NCBI GenBank assembly: GCA_948567375.1
Contig: OX419761.1
Coordinates: 48,336,243-48,400,242, forward strand
Source of the DNA: Lunularia cruciata
Taxonomy: Eukaryota; Streptophyta; Marchantiopsida; Lunulariales; Lunulariaceae
DNA length: 64,000 nt
Direction: 5' to 3'
Shown: positions 28,518-41,126 of the stretch, one piece after another
Layout: each line of letters begins with the position of its first letter
Position numbering within the stretch: the stretch's first letter is position 1
The notes under the pieces: model-generated
Database searches by the model: none
What the model was told of the DNA's origin: nothing
What the model saw: only the letters and a program-made list of their open reading frames with translations
Program-made: the position numbers and the translations under genes

Positions 28518-31500
28518 CTAGACTCCAAGAATTGTCCGAATCTGTTCCGGAGTATGCCGTAACATAGCTTTGGGTTCTGGATAGTGATTAGCGGGATCCA
28601 ACACAGCTAAGTAAACCGTTTCATAAGCATCCGCCAATGCTCTTGCAACTTGATTGGCTGCCTCGCTACGAAGTCGAGGAACCTGCATCTGCTCAAATTC
28701 TGGTAAAGGTCCCCCTTCGCTACCAGCCAGAAGTCCAAAAAACAGTTTCAGGGAATCGGCAACAGCCGTTGGAGTCATCTCCTCGACCTCTGCCATGGGT
28801 CTCTCGTTATTTACCTCCTCCTCTTTAAGAACAATTTCACCTTTTGTGGAACGCTCCTTGATGTATGACACTTTCTTTTGAAGTCCACAACGATCAAGAA
28901 TAACGCCTACTTCTTGATCAACGAGCGCAGCAATGTGCCCCTCAATTGAGCTTCCAAGAGACTTGACACATGAGCGCGCTACCTCAGATCCAACTAATGG
29001 CTGCTGAATTGCAGATAAACAGTTCACCAAAAATATCCTCCGGTACGCATGAACTCCCTGCTCCAGTAAGCAAACGCAGAATCAAAGCCTAGATTTGAAG
29101 GTCTATAAAAGTTATATGGAAAGAACTATATTCGCCGGGGAGAATATGGTAGTGAGTACAAACATTAGTTGACTTTACTTCCACAAAATCTCTTCCACAA
29201 AATCAGTACTTCCACAAAATCTCTTTCTTACTTCTTTGTTGAGCTTGCAGAGAGATCCCCTGACACTTATATAAGTCTGAACATCACCATCTTATATTTT
29301 CCCCCTGACCAACTTGAACAGGGTAATAAGTCGAGGTTGAAGGATCTAACATTTTGCACACCAGTTGATGCCTACTTTCTTACGACCTCGGACCGAGAGA
29401 ACAAAATAGTTGAAATAAGTGAAGTTCTTACTTGTGCTGACAACGTAGAAATCCCTGTGGAAATCATATCAACAGATGTTGTCCTGCGTGGAGGAGGTGA
29501 CGGAAGCTTCCGGCCTTCTCCACTGTTAATTCGTCTCATTCCTGGCAGCGGTGACTTTAGACCGTAGCCCTCGGCTGCCCTCTCACACATCTATACACAA
29601 CCCAAAACGAAATGTATAGCAACATTATAAAGTTGGTTTTCAGAGTCAAAAACTAGTGACAAAGATCGTCAGAGATAATATCCTGATTTATGCGTGATTC
29701 TTTTCGTGCAGTTGACGTTAACTTACTTGTTTAAATCCAAGCGTGAGCAATGAAAAAGAAACTCCAACTTGTTTAAATCCAAGCGTGAGCAATGAAAAGG
29801 AAACTCCAACTAAGAGCAGAATCCCAAATAATCAAGTTTTAACTGTCGTATTACAAAACCAACAACAGTGAATGCTCAGATAAGCAGAACCAACACCAAG
29901 TATCTAGTGCCAGGAGTGACGAACCTGTACGAGAGGCTCGACAATGGCACTTATCACAGGCTCGAAGTCAGGCTTTCTACCCCCAGCAGGAACCATCATT
30001 TTCATGTAATTATCAATCAGCTCTAGAAGCACAGAGACACCCTCTGCAACTGCTGGAGGAGGAGACAAGTCCACTGCAACGGAAGATGGATAACGAAGAA
30101 GTTTGTCTCCACGAGCTTTCAAAATATCAAAAAACGTTCTAAAAGCTGCGTCCCTAACGTCCCTGACCGTCACTGACAGAGCTGCATTTTCGCCAAGTAG
30201 ATCTGAGACCTGGATTTGCAACCTCACAAAGGCATTTAAGTCAGCTAAACATGGGCATAAGAAATGTATGTTACTAAGAGTGTTTCCAGACCGACAAATA
30301 GATGATGGAGAGCTACAAATCGTAATTCATGCATGATATTAATGGTAAAACTCTTTTTATAAGCAACGTCTCTGTGTAATGTGCTCTCTTGTTTCAGTCC
30401 TCAGCAGTGTAAATGGGCCACAGATCTTCTAGTTACTTACGGTATGAGAATAGAATTCCAGGAGATTGCTGAGTTTATATGCCAATATCAGGCCAGGTTG
30501 GGATTGCAAAACTTGCTCAACTCGCACTTTGAAGGGGCGACACACTCCTTCAAATACACGATCCAAAACAAATGTCATGTCTGCTTCAACTTTGCCGTCA
30601 TCTTTCTCCTGCTCTTTAAGATAGCGAGATGACTTCGAGGCTAGTATTGAAGAATCTGTCGTGAACCGTTGCGATGTGCTATCTACTGCAGCATTAGCAT
30701 CCGAACTAAAAAGTGCTGTCGCTAGTTCTCGCTCCGAAGCAAGTGCCTGGATTGCAGTATCAGGTACATGAAGCACACGGTTCTGCAGTTAGTTATGAAA
30801 GGGCTACAAGAACCTTCTCGTCTATATGTTGAGCACCTCCTAACGACATCGCTATAACATAAATTCTTCCATATTGTAGAACAAATCGAACGGGAAAGAA
30901 CAAACTCTGAAATACCAGACCTGATGAAGCCAAGCCAACATATCACCGACATATCGTAGAGGATCATGTGCATGAACTTCTATAGGCCTCGGCATTCCTC
31001 CAGGCCCACCTCTTGTAAGAGCACTAATGAAACGTCTGAAAAGAGCATTATGCCTTGTAGTCGCAACCTGTAGACGTATTAAAGTTCACAAGAAATTCAG
31101 ACACATCATATGCAGGTCAATTGGTGTCTCTCATTACGGCATAGTTGTTAGTGACTGCTGCTGCGCCTGCAACAGTGTAGTTTAAACCATTGATGGAAGG
31201 TGCTTTACCTCTTCTGCACAGTATTTGAAAAGCACAGGTCTTTCTCTCAAGGACCTTGCTGCCACCTTCAATAGATCGCTAACTTCGGGAGTGTCGTTAT
31301 CCCCAAGGCTTCGGCACTCATTTTGAACCCACCTGAACGCTTAGAAAGGTCAGATACCCAACTATAAGATGCACATCAGCTACGATTTACACAATTTCAA
31401 GCACATCATCTGTTCTATAAATCTAAGATCATATTTATTCCCGTCCTAGGACCTTGCGACAAAGCTCTCCCATTCCTTCCACTCAACCCGATCTTATGAT

Positions 31501-33659
31501 AAGTTCCAAGCTTGGAGTTGCGCTTAATGCTCTGCCGCATTCATGGAGAGTTCGAATGCACGCATGATTCAAGAAAACGTAGTAAGTATTCAAGCTTTCT
31601 TTCACCCTCTAAGCCTGTTGACATTTACTAAAAATCTTCATATCTAGATCATGATCAAACCTGCAAAGTCGTTCATAAGCTCCTTCTTGATAGACAGCCA
31701 TCATATCCATCAATTCCAGACCAGCGCGCTGTTACGGAAGACAGATATACGAAACAACTCTCAATCCCAACTGAAGCTTACTATGAATATAACAAAAACC
31801 CCATGCAAAAAGCGGCGGTACAACATTGCACAGATTGGTCGGTTTTAAGATTAAATTGCCCCTAGTTAATTTCTCATGTGGAAGAACCAAAAACTCTATC
31901 CCACCAAGGGCGCGCGGTCCAAACATCGAACGACTTCTCTTTATGCAAGCTACCTACCTTATACAGCAGGGTAATGTTTCAACGATTTCTAGGACCCTGG
32001 GCACATTCTATTATAAAACATGCCAGGAGCATTCAAATAGGACTGGTGCCAGCTTTGCAAGTAAACGAGAAGGTCTTTCCAGGATAAGGACCTGGTGATG
32101 TGTCCGAAGAAGGACTTTACAGTTGGCATGAATCTCTTGTACTCGCGCAAGAGCCTTGAAGAAGTTTTCATTCAGTTCCTCTTCCCTCAATGCATTGACC
32201 TGGAGTATACAAGGAGATAAGCAGTTCTTTTCAGCCTGTGTGCTTTGAGTTCAATATTGAATAGAGAGAGTAAAGACCAACACAAAATTACGTCGGGGCA
32301 AACTGTAATAAAAAGTGCGATTCCAGCTGTTGTAAGATGCCATCATGTAAAACACTCATCTTATGCTGAACATAGGTCTCATGGTATAGACGAGATATAC
32401 ATGATCAGTTGTTCATTTTAGGAGGTTGCCACGAATACTTTGAAGTAATCCCGAATGCTGGCTTTCTTGACGACACATGCTACTTGCTGTGAGCAACATT
32501 TAGGCCGTAGCTGTAAAACAATCAGCTGCATTAGGAAACTGTTACCTCTTCTGGAGACAGTTGATAATTGTGAAGGAAATTTGCAATAACCTCCTGACGT
32601 TGAGTGGTTGTCTCAAGTTCTTGCTTCAACCTCTCAGTTGCCGTCACAATATCGCCTGTAGTTGCGCTACAAGTGCTCAAAGATTTCGCAATCCTGTAAA
32701 GTAACGTGCAAACGGCAGTCTTGTCAGTTGGCTTCAAAATAGTGTGTTGTGTTTTTCTAGTAGAAGTCATCAATTTCCAATCTGGCTAAAAATACTTCTG
32801 CAAGTTGCATATTCTGCGTAGAACACTCGAGCACAATTAAGCGAGACAAACGACGGAAAAGCAGATACTTCGATTAAAGAAGCTTCTTAAAGTTCCATGT
32901 TCTTATTTGTAACCTCTTCACCTGTCACAACATTCTGCCAATCCACTGACCTCCTGATCAACAGCATCCAGCGCCTGCAGGAAAGGAATGAAGCAGAAGC
33001 AGGCCGATGAATGTCAGCATTTCCAAAAGAGCTTAGAGCGAACATTTCCTAAATATACAGTTCAAAGAGTTCGTATCATAGTCAAGTTTATACACCCTAT
33101 AATACGAGGAAGAGGGAAGAAAGAAACGTCCGGATTCCTCGATTCATCTCTCGGATTCCGGAGGATATCTTTGACCAGTAGCAATAGTAATTAGGCTCTG
33201 GACCACCAAAATACCCGTGTTAATGCGAGCTTCGTAGATCTTCTGGCACATTCTTCCCCAAAGTTTATAATCAGTATAGTTCATTCCCTAAATACATAGT
33301 TCGAGGCCTACGGTTATGCCCCGATAATAATTTTATGGAGCAGCTATTTCCTCATTCTTCACCGAAAGTTCTCGTGAAAAATTCTCACTAAATTCTTTCA
33401 ACAACTGAAGAACGTTAGCTAGCGTACAGTTTTTTCGACTTACTTTTTGTGCGGCCTCGGACGCTCTAAGAAATTGCTCATTGATAGAAAGTCCACGCTT
33501 CTCTATAGTGGAGCGTAGGTTTCTTCGAGCTTGAAGTGTATTTTCGCTGTAGAAAGAGGACAGAGTCGTGAGCGATGCAAGCAGCTCCGTGGAATCTGTC
33601 CGTGTTTCCAACACCTTTTTCAACTTCCGGTTCAAACCGGGAGCCAAACTGGAGCTCAT
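28518..33659 (-). CDS. COG6: Conserved oligomeric Golgi complex subunit 6
   Basis: COG6 belongs to the COG tethering complex that guides retrograde vesicles within the Golgi. Exons (- strand order): 33659-33444, 32974-32922, 32693-32546, 32199-32092, 31728-31661, 31332-31209, 31067-30921, 30746-30441, 30209-29925, 29590-29432, 29057-28518. They sum to 2154 nt, 717 aa plus stop, near the plant COG6 length. The N-terminal part ([19 protein letters not shown] and following) is helical and charged, as expected for the coiled-coil assembly region. Later blocks are [24 protein letters not shown] joined to [45 protein letters not shown] and [11 protein letters not shown]. The exon 8 acceptor has an alternative 30 bases upstream (at about 30776) that also keeps frame; I chose the one giving ALASERE. 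The gene looks intact. Confidence 0.93.
29726..29809. repeat. 42-bp direct duplication in a COG6 intron
   Basis: The unit beginning 'cttgtttaaatccaagcgtg' at 29726 recurs at 29768 with about one mismatch. It lies in the intron between exons 9 and 10. The near identity indicates a recent duplication. Confidence 0.85.
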
Positions 33660-34114
33660 TTTTCCGCTCCTCCTCCGATCGCAGAACTTCAGCTTTAACT
33701 ATATCAACATTGAAGTGATCTCTGCCAATTTCAATTCGAAGCGCTCGATCTACATTGGGATCTTGTTCCTCTGCGCTCCTTCTCCATCGACAGCGACACA
33801 GCGACCTCCTACTCTCCTCGGGACCGGCAAGACTAGAGAAAGACACGCAAACATCTCGATTCTGTGACCGGGATTGTTTCTTAGCAGAACATCGTAATCG
33901 CTGATTCCGCTAGAAGAACCCAATTCCGCTCCCTCACGAACTGAAGTTCTTGTGCAATAATGTTAAACAGTTCTTATATAACTTTCTACTGGCTGATAAG
34001 CACTGTTTCCTAAACTTCATCCATCTCTATGATTTCAGGGAGTTGCCGTCCAGACGGAACATCTTTGTATTGACGTATCGGGACGGAAAGTTCTTCCCTT
34101 ATTATATCTTAAGA
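33660..34114 (-). promoter_or_regulatory. COG6 upstream region
   Basis: Immediate upstream sequence of COG6. A short ATG frame of 34 codons starts at 33854 and stops at 33750, and would be a uORF if the leader reaches it. No TATA box was clear. Confidence 0.3.
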
Positions 34115-34225
34115 TTTCAGATTTCTCATACAGACAGTATTGGGGCTTAGTCCCATGTTATCTTTTTTTCTCTCCCTTGTACGGCTTGATAGGGGTCTTC
34201 CCATCCTTCATTTTTCCTTCGCGGC
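34115..34225 (+). repeat. Dispersed repeat, forward copy
   Basis: 'attggggcttagtcccatg' followed by 'cccttgtacggcttgatagg' and 'ggtcttcccatcc' matches the copies near 60-130 and 60308-60380. It continues into 'ttcgcggccgcctttt'. That block is mirrored at 34388-34402 by 'gaaggcgactgcggaaag', a second foldback junction like that at 145-179. Confidence 0.65.
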
Positions 34226-34674
34226 CGCCTTTTCACATTATATCTTAATAACCCCATTTTACCCTCTTTGTCTTTTCCTTCTTCGGCTCCTTGATTCCCA
34301 TCATTCTAGTCTTCACACGCAGTCGTATTTTATTCTTTATACCTTAATGTTGTCTTCAATTAGTGATGATACCCATTCACCATAGGGGAAGGCGACTGCG
34401 GAAAGAGAACATGAAAAACCCATGACGCCTAAATGGCTTCACGGGGTTTTCCTGTTAAGTCTTTCTGCCAACTTGGCAGTCGGCCAAGTCGAAGTGCAAA
34501 ATATGGGGTCGGTTACAATCTAGCTGTGGAGGTCCAGTCTTCTGATTAAACACTGCTTTACTCTGTCTTTATGTAAATCCACTCGAACTAATAATATTCA
34601 TAACTGACTTACTTATTAGCTGTCTTGGCGGATCGAACCCGCGATCCAACACATTCGGAGGGCGAGTGAACTTC

Positions 34675-34855
34675 GAGACAATTTATAATAGAGGTAAAAT
34701 AGATCTAAGCCCTAATAGTATTGATATGAGAAATTTATGCTACCGTACCTAAGATATTAAAGTTATGGAAATGCAAGGTCTATAAACAAGGGGTATGCAA
34801 AGAAGCATCACCTAGTGTGATTGCTTTCCACTGGATTACATCAACCAATATTCCT
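34675..34855 (-). repeat. Dispersed repeat, reverse copy
   Basis: 'aaatagatctaagccctaat' followed by 'agtattgatatgagaaattt' is the reverse complement of the block at 60280-60330. The copy continues through 'taagatattaaagttatg' and 'aagaagcatcacctagtgtg', which match 56215-56404. With the forward copy at 34115 it forms an inverted pair about 0.7 kb across. Confidence 0.65.
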
Positions 34856-35339
34856 TATAAAGCAATGGACACATGATATCTGAAACATACTACTAAGTAT
34901 ATGAATGAGAGTGTACCTCTTGAAGTCTAAAATGATAAACACTCTTGCACTCCCTTAACTCTAGCCTAGGAGTTATCTAGAGCAATGGACACAAGATTCA
35001 ACTCATTTGATAGGGAGATTCAAAGGTGGCATTTAGTATACTCTCCTCTAGTATTGCACATCAACCGACTTTTATCACCCAAGACTTGCATATTCCTCCT
35101 ATGAAAAGCTCTCAAACGTGATATGAAGGTCAAAGAAAGTGGAAGTGTGCAAAGAAAATAAATTGGTCGGCATGCAATACTAGAGAAGAATATAGCAATT
35201 GCACCTACGGATCATTCCTAGAGGAAGTTCATTCACATTGAGAATATCTTCTACAAGAGTTGCATCCAAGAAGCATGTGATAAAATCCTTGGATCCTATG
35301 GGCATTCAAAGATTACATAGTCCATCTATAAATGCAATA

Positions 35340-36650
35340 CACCCCTCTCAAAGCTTAAGGTGGGAAGAGATACCTAAAGGGTACCATGCTCTATACTTTG
35401 ACATCTTGACTCTCAAGCCTACAAGATGTAACTTGGTAGTCAAGTGGTCAAAGGCTTGCTTAATCTGATCTACGGAGTCCATGATGTGTGTATTGTCTAC
35501 CAAGGAGAGAAATACACAACCTAACATGGTCAAAGTAATAAATAAGAGAGCTCTTAAGTGATCCATGGCAAATAAAAGTTCCTTAAAGGATCTCCTAGTT
35601 GTGTACCAATAATCAATTCCAAGATAGTGACTCCCTCTTGTGAACAACCGTGTTGGTAGTATATGGAAGTAGGAGAGCAATAGAAGACCACACACAAGGA
35701 ATAAGACTTGCCAAGGATCAAGTGTACTCCCTAAGCTCCTTAAAGATAGATGCCCATGAAATGCTATTAAAAGTGTTCTCAATATCCACCTATAGGATGA
35801 CCATCTCCAGTTGGATATCTAAGAGTACCCTAATGACTAGAGATATAGCCTCACAACCTCCAAGTGTAGCTATTCCAAACTGATATGGATTGAGGTGTTG
35901 TTGGAAGTGAGAATGGTGTACTAATTCTAAATTATATGGACTAAGATGTTGTTGGAAGGGAGAACAATGTTGAAGGATGATGGTGTGGCTAACCAAGTGA
36001 AAAAATCTCTCTCCAATAGCAATTGGTCTAATGCCTCCTATGTCCTTCTCCATTACAAGAAGTCTACTAGCACCTTAACACCCGACTAATTTACTTAGGA
36101 ATATATCTCCTTGCTACAACTACAACCACTTGAAATAGCTTGATAAAACCACTAGAAGGATCATCTACTTGAAAGCAATCTCTAAGATCTTCATGTACCA
36201 TCCCTAACAAGCCTCTTGAGGAGAGGCAAGGGACAATGCTTAATGCTTGTGCAAAAAGTGACCTATCAAGACATAAAAGCTACTCAATTTGTTAATCTAA
36301 GACCTCTTATGGTACTCCATCTCTTGCAAGAAAATGTACTAAGCATAGGCAAGAAATAGTCTCATCAATGGGACCAGCCATAAACAAAGAGTGTAGCACT
36401 TGTGCTACTCTACTAAACTCTCTTGCTTGATCCAATGTCCTACAACGTCATAATTGAGTGGACTTTATGGTATCCTATGGCAGACCATGTCTCTTGAAAC
36501 ATACAACCCTAACAAACTTCTCTTATAGGCAGCCCAATCCCTTGCTTGACATCAATAAAATCTAGCAGCCACCTCTCTATGCCCCGCATGTCTCCTTTTA
36601 GCATGAAGAAGACACCATTTAGGAAGCAAGAGTGATGAGAACCATGCTAG
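35340..36650 (-). pseudogene. Non-LTR-type reverse transcriptase remnant
   Basis: The - strand gives, in order but in changing frames: a GLLGMVHEDLRDCFQ-like block near 36230, MEKDIGGIRPIAIGERFFHL (36053), a TFNSISWASIFKELR block near 35760, a GTQLGDPL block near 35610, HLRALLF, VDNTHIMDSVDQIKQAFDHL and VGLRVKMSKYRAWYPLGIS. The GGIRPIA, G-x-QGDPL and A/V-DD-x-H series is that of a non-LTR reverse transcriptase. The catalytic pair reads DN. Many stops and frame changes make it a dead relic. No endonuclease or poly(A) tail was identified, so the exact clade is open. Confidence 0.6.
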
Positions 36651-36952
36651 CTCATCCAAGGAATCATGTGCCAAACAATCAAGTTGTAGGCAAAAAGCCT
36701 ATCCAGATTCATTGTAGAGTGTATGGGGTAGCCTAGGTAACTCATCTCAAATAACCACCAAAATACAATTGTTTGAGATGGTAATTAATCTCACAACTTC
36801 ATCATATCATCAGAGTGGTCAACAAAGGAATGAAGAAAGTGTGTGTAATCTAATTATCACTTTTCTTGATGTGGTAGCTTGCCTTATATGAGCATCCCAA
36901 ATAGTCCAATCATAGTCCTTGTACATCCTTCCCACATGAGTCTCTTCTCCTT

Positions 36953-37260
36953 ATCCAACAATATGGACATTACCAAAGAGTTGGCTGAGACTAACAAAGT
37001 AGCAAACAGGCCCAATTAGCCAAGAATTATAGAATATTCTAGAGACATCTAGGAAGCTACTTGGTACCTTTGAAGTATTGGGTAATATGTATACCAAATG
37101 GTCACTTCTAGGAGGAAGCTTCTTGGGAAGCTTTGTGGCTAGCTTAGCTTGCATGCCAAGTAAAGCTTCTTAGGAAGCTTCCCAACTAGCTTACCTTGCA
37201 CATCAAGTAGACGGATTCTAGAAGGAAGCTTCTTGAGAAGCTTTTATTCAAACTACCTCT
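36953..37260 (+). repeat. Outer element 5' LTR remnant
   Basis: It aligns with 54158-54470, including the 'gaagcttcttgggaagctt' motifs repeated two to three times. It stops matching after the third motif, so roughly the last 200 bases of the LTR are absent. Confidence 0.7.
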
Positions 37261-37399
37261 TGGAAATTTGATTAGTTCCAATGGGATTGAAGTCTTGACC
37301 TATACAAACTTGTTTCACTTGCAAGGTATGATATCTAATTGTGGTTGTACGATTTGGTTGATCTTGGAAGTTCATAGAATTGTATGTCCATGCAATTAG

Positions 37400-38346
37400 A
37401 AAAAGAATTGAGTATTTTTATCATCCAATAATTAGAAGTAGATTGAAGATGGTAGATGGTAAAAAGAGTTTTACATTTCACATCTCATATCTTGTTACAA
37501 TCAAGACTAAAAAAGATTATTTGGAGTGTATGAGGTTTGTAGAGGCACCTTTACACTATGATATCATTCTAGGGTTGACTTGGCTTGAATGTCATAAGGT
37601 TCAATTTGATTGGACCCAATGATAAATTCAAGTATAACATCAAGTTAAGAATTACAAACTAGGTTGTCTAGCATCTTTGAGTAATACACCCAAGAATAGT
37701 TAGTCCCAAGATGGGAAGTTTGTCAATAAAGCAACCATAGAGAAAGCTTTAGAGGAAGATATTCTCTTTTTGGCAAGGTGGATCAAGACAATTGCACATG
37801 GGGAATTTGATGAGGGCCTGAAGCCTCATCAAGCAATGGTTGATCAAATAGTTTAAGAGTTTGCAAATGTGTTTCTAGATGATCTGCCAAATTGGATTAC
37901 CCTCCGATCGTGGTATGCACTTCAAGACTAAGTTATTGCCATGAAGTATTTTGATGAGTAGACCAATCTATTGACTCTCACCAAAGGAGTTGGATGAGCT
38001 TTGAATAACACTAACAAAATTGTTGGAGAAGGATTTCATATGATATAGTACATTTCCTTGGGAAGCACTGATACTATTTGCTCCAAAAAAGGATGGAGGA
38101 CTTTGCTTTTGTAGTGATTATCATGGCCTCAATAAATAAACAATAAAAAATGCATATCCCTTGCCTCAAATTGATGAATTTCTAGATCAATTGAGTGGAG
38201 CATAATACTTCTCCAAGTTGGATCTCCAAAGTGGCTATTGATAAATTCTCCTTGATAGAGAGGATGTGCAAATATTAACTTTTGTATCAGGTATGGGTAT
38301 TTTGAATAGAGAGTTCTACCTTTTGGTCTCACTAATGCTCCAATAG
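37400..38346 (+). pseudogene. Outer element protease and N-terminal RT
   Basis: An 80-codon open frame ends at 37622 with DIILGLTWLECHKVQFDW, the typical end of a Gypsy retropepsin. RT begins near 37855 with FANVFLDDLPN. It continues in broken frames through a DGGLCFCSDYHGLN-like block, YPLPQIDEFLDQLSGA, a KLDLQSGY block and a GLTNAP block, where it is cut by the insertion at 38347. Confidence 0.72.
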
Positions 38347-38956
38347 TGTAATACCATTAACTAAACATATTATCTAAAAGTGGAATATGGCTTGGTAACA
38401 TTTGGAAGGGTGTTATATATGATAGACTAAGTAGATCAGATAGAGGTGTCACCAAAAGAGTACTTCCACTAATAGTGCAAGAGTCAAAAAACACCTTGAA
38501 ACTTTAGAGCTAATTTTGGAGGCCTAAAATGAATTAGGCTTCAAAAATATACAGTTTCCCTTCCCCTAAATTTTGTGATAAAATTCTTGCCTTCCTCTAC
38601 CATTGTTTATCTTGTTGAGAGCCTTCCAACAATATCTCACCTATGCAATTTGAGCAATTTTGAGCAATTTTGAGCTTCTTATAGGAAGATTCCCTCTAGT
38701 CAAACTTGTTTGACCAACCAAATAGGACAAGAACCAACACATCATCCATCCATGCAACTAATCTAAGGATGGAGCTAGCTGACATGTCACCAATCCAATA
38801 TATCTTATCCAAGGGTGGAGCTTCCTTTGAGGAAATCATTTTTGCTATATAATAAAGACAAGGTGCCCCTTTGGAGCATTGGAGTATTGAGTGTAAAGAT
38901 TTTTGTTTCTTTTCTTGTATTTCTCTTGAGTGTTCTCCTATCCTCCAAATATTATA
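38347..38956 (+). repeat. Middle element 5' LTR (610 bp)
   Basis: TG...(C/T)A ends. It contains 'gaggcctaaaatgaattagg' and a 'gctatataataaagacaagg' block that is the likely TATA region. It belongs to the short LTR form, without the internal duplication seen in the inner element. Confidence 0.82.
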
Positions 38957-39793
38957 ATGGTATTGGAGCTTGGGTTTCAATAAAAGAGAGTGGATCACCC
39001 CCCTTAGGGGAACATGGGCTATTGAGACTAAGTAATTTTGAGGGGAAAAACCATAGTGCAATTGATAGATTAGGAGTGTTTTAGAGAGAGGGTGGGATAG
39101 AAGCTCATGAATTATAAACCTCATGATGAGGAATATTATCAATGAGTGGTATCCTTTGAAGTCCCAATGGTAGTCCCAATAGTTTGTTCCCCTTCTCAGG
39201 TGATCATATTAACTCCCTTTTGAAGTAAGAAGTAGCGATTGAGCGTTTGCTATGTGTAAAAATTATGGATCCGTAGTTGTAGGATCTTATGCAAAGAATG
39301 CAAGGGCTATTGAACAAGTTTTGGGATATCAAGATGACCATGGAGTATTGCAAAGTCAAGTAAGAACCTTCAAGAATGATCAAGCAATGCAAGAAGGAGA
39401 ACCATCCCAAAATCTAGTACCAACGGCCAAAGTACTTGGGAATCACTCATGCCAATGACACCAACCCTGATCAAAAATGAAGTCACATTGTTTATATGGA
39501 TGAAGAAGACATGCAAAATTGAGCCTTAAAAGGGACAATGTTCCATAGGAGTAGTGGAAAACTAGATTTCAAGATTGAATTGAAACTTTTGATTATTCAC
39601 AATTACGATCACTTATCATTTGGATGCTTTTTTGCATGTGGGTACTTGACCAATGAGGCCCCCACATGGTACAAAATTTAGGAATGATCATTATTAGCAT
39701 AAGGAAGAAAGGTCACTTGGATGGCAATGCAAGAAGGGTTGTTAAAGAATTTTCAATCTTTGGATTTCATGCAAATAGCCAAACTTAACTTTG

Positions 39794-40533
39794 TGTAATA
39801 CCAAAAGAGCAAACCATATGATCTAGATGTGAAATTTGGTCTATTAACATCTGAAACCATGTTATACATGATGGAAAAGATAGATCAGATAGAAGTATAA
39901 CCAAAAGAGTACTTCTACTAATAGGGCAAAAACCAAAATAGATTTGAAAACCTTAGAACCAATAGCTAGACATATGATTTAAAGGTGGGAATTGGTTTGG
40001 TAACATTTGGAAGGATGTTACACATGATGGAGAAAAGGAGACTTCTACTAATAGAGTAGGAATAAAAATATACCTAAAATCTTAGAAGGCAATTTGGAGG
40101 CCTAAACAGATGAATTAGGCCTCAAAAATGTGCAAATTCCCCCCCCCCCTTTCCTTTCCCCTTCAATGGAGGAAAGGCTGGTTGGCTTCCCTCCCCCTGG
40201 TTTGTCTCATTGAGAGCTTTCCAACGGTACCTCATCCATGCAATTATGAGATTCTTACAAGAAAATTCCCTAAAAGATTCCCTTTGGTCAAAGCTTGTTT
40301 GACCAACCAGATAAGACCAAGATCAACATGTCACCCATCCAAATAAGTAATCCAAGGGTGGAGCTTGCTGACATGTCACCTACCTATATGTCTAATTCTA
40401 TGGTAGAGCTTCCTTGGAGGAGATCCTCTTTGTCTATATAATAAAGAGAAGGTGCTCCTTTGGGGCATCAAAGTTTGAGTGTGAAACTTGTGTTTGTGCA
40501 TCTATGTTTTCTTGCTATCCTTGCAACATTACA
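39794..40533 (+). repeat. Inner element 5' LTR (740 bp, duplicated 5' module)
   Basis: The first about 160 bp ('gatctagatgtgaaatttgg ... tacttctactaatagggc') recur directly after as 'gatttaaaggtgggaattgg ... acttctactaatagag', so the LTR start module is present twice. A run of about 12 C lies near 40139. 'gtctatataataaagagaag' is the likely TATA region. Confidence 0.82.
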
Positions 40534-41126
40534 ATGGTATTAGAGCAGGTGTTTCAAGCCAAGAGAGTGGATCATCTTTCTTGGAAGAACATGGGCTACT
40601 AAGACTGAGTAATTTTGGAGTGAAAACCCACAAAGAAATTGATAGGATAGGAGTGTTTTAGATAGAGGATGGGATAAAAGCTCCTAGAGGACAATTTCCT
40701 GCACTCTGTTTTCCATTTTTTGAATCTGTTTCACATCAAGTTCACATTCAATGAGGGCAAGTGAGAGTATACCTTGTTAACCATTTTGGAGTAGAGTTTA
40801 TGGACATAGTGATGAATTCACTAAACTTGATGATTTTGCCTGTAGTGGTTTACGATAGAGAGTGGGATTTGACAATCTACATTTTGTTGTGATAGATTTG
40901 ATTGTTTCAAATCCTCTCCCTTTCAACACTCAAGTAGAAATTTGTAATATAGTGAGACCAAAAGTGATAATTAGAGATTTTGTGGTCATGAATTTTGGTG
41001 TTGAATATGATCAACAAGTGATAGCTTCTAAAGTCCCAATAGTAGTCCCAATAGTTTGTGTGCCCTCTAGAGTGATCATATTAACTCTCTATTGAAGTAG
41101 ACATTAGCAATTGAGTGTTGCAAGAA

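Noticed and set aside
33478..33846. 122-codon frame overlapping the COG6 start on the same strand
   Set aside because: It begins with GTG, not ATG, and its second half is an alternative frame of COG6 exon 1. The true upstream ATG gives only a 34-codon frame.
34621..34680. Functional tRNA gene
   Set aside because: Only an acceptor-like pairing and a T-arm are present; the D arm is absent and the anticodon stem does not pair. Kept only as a low-interest observation.
40139..40152. Poly-C run as a functional site
   Set aside because: It is inside one LTR copy and absent from the others; most likely slippage.
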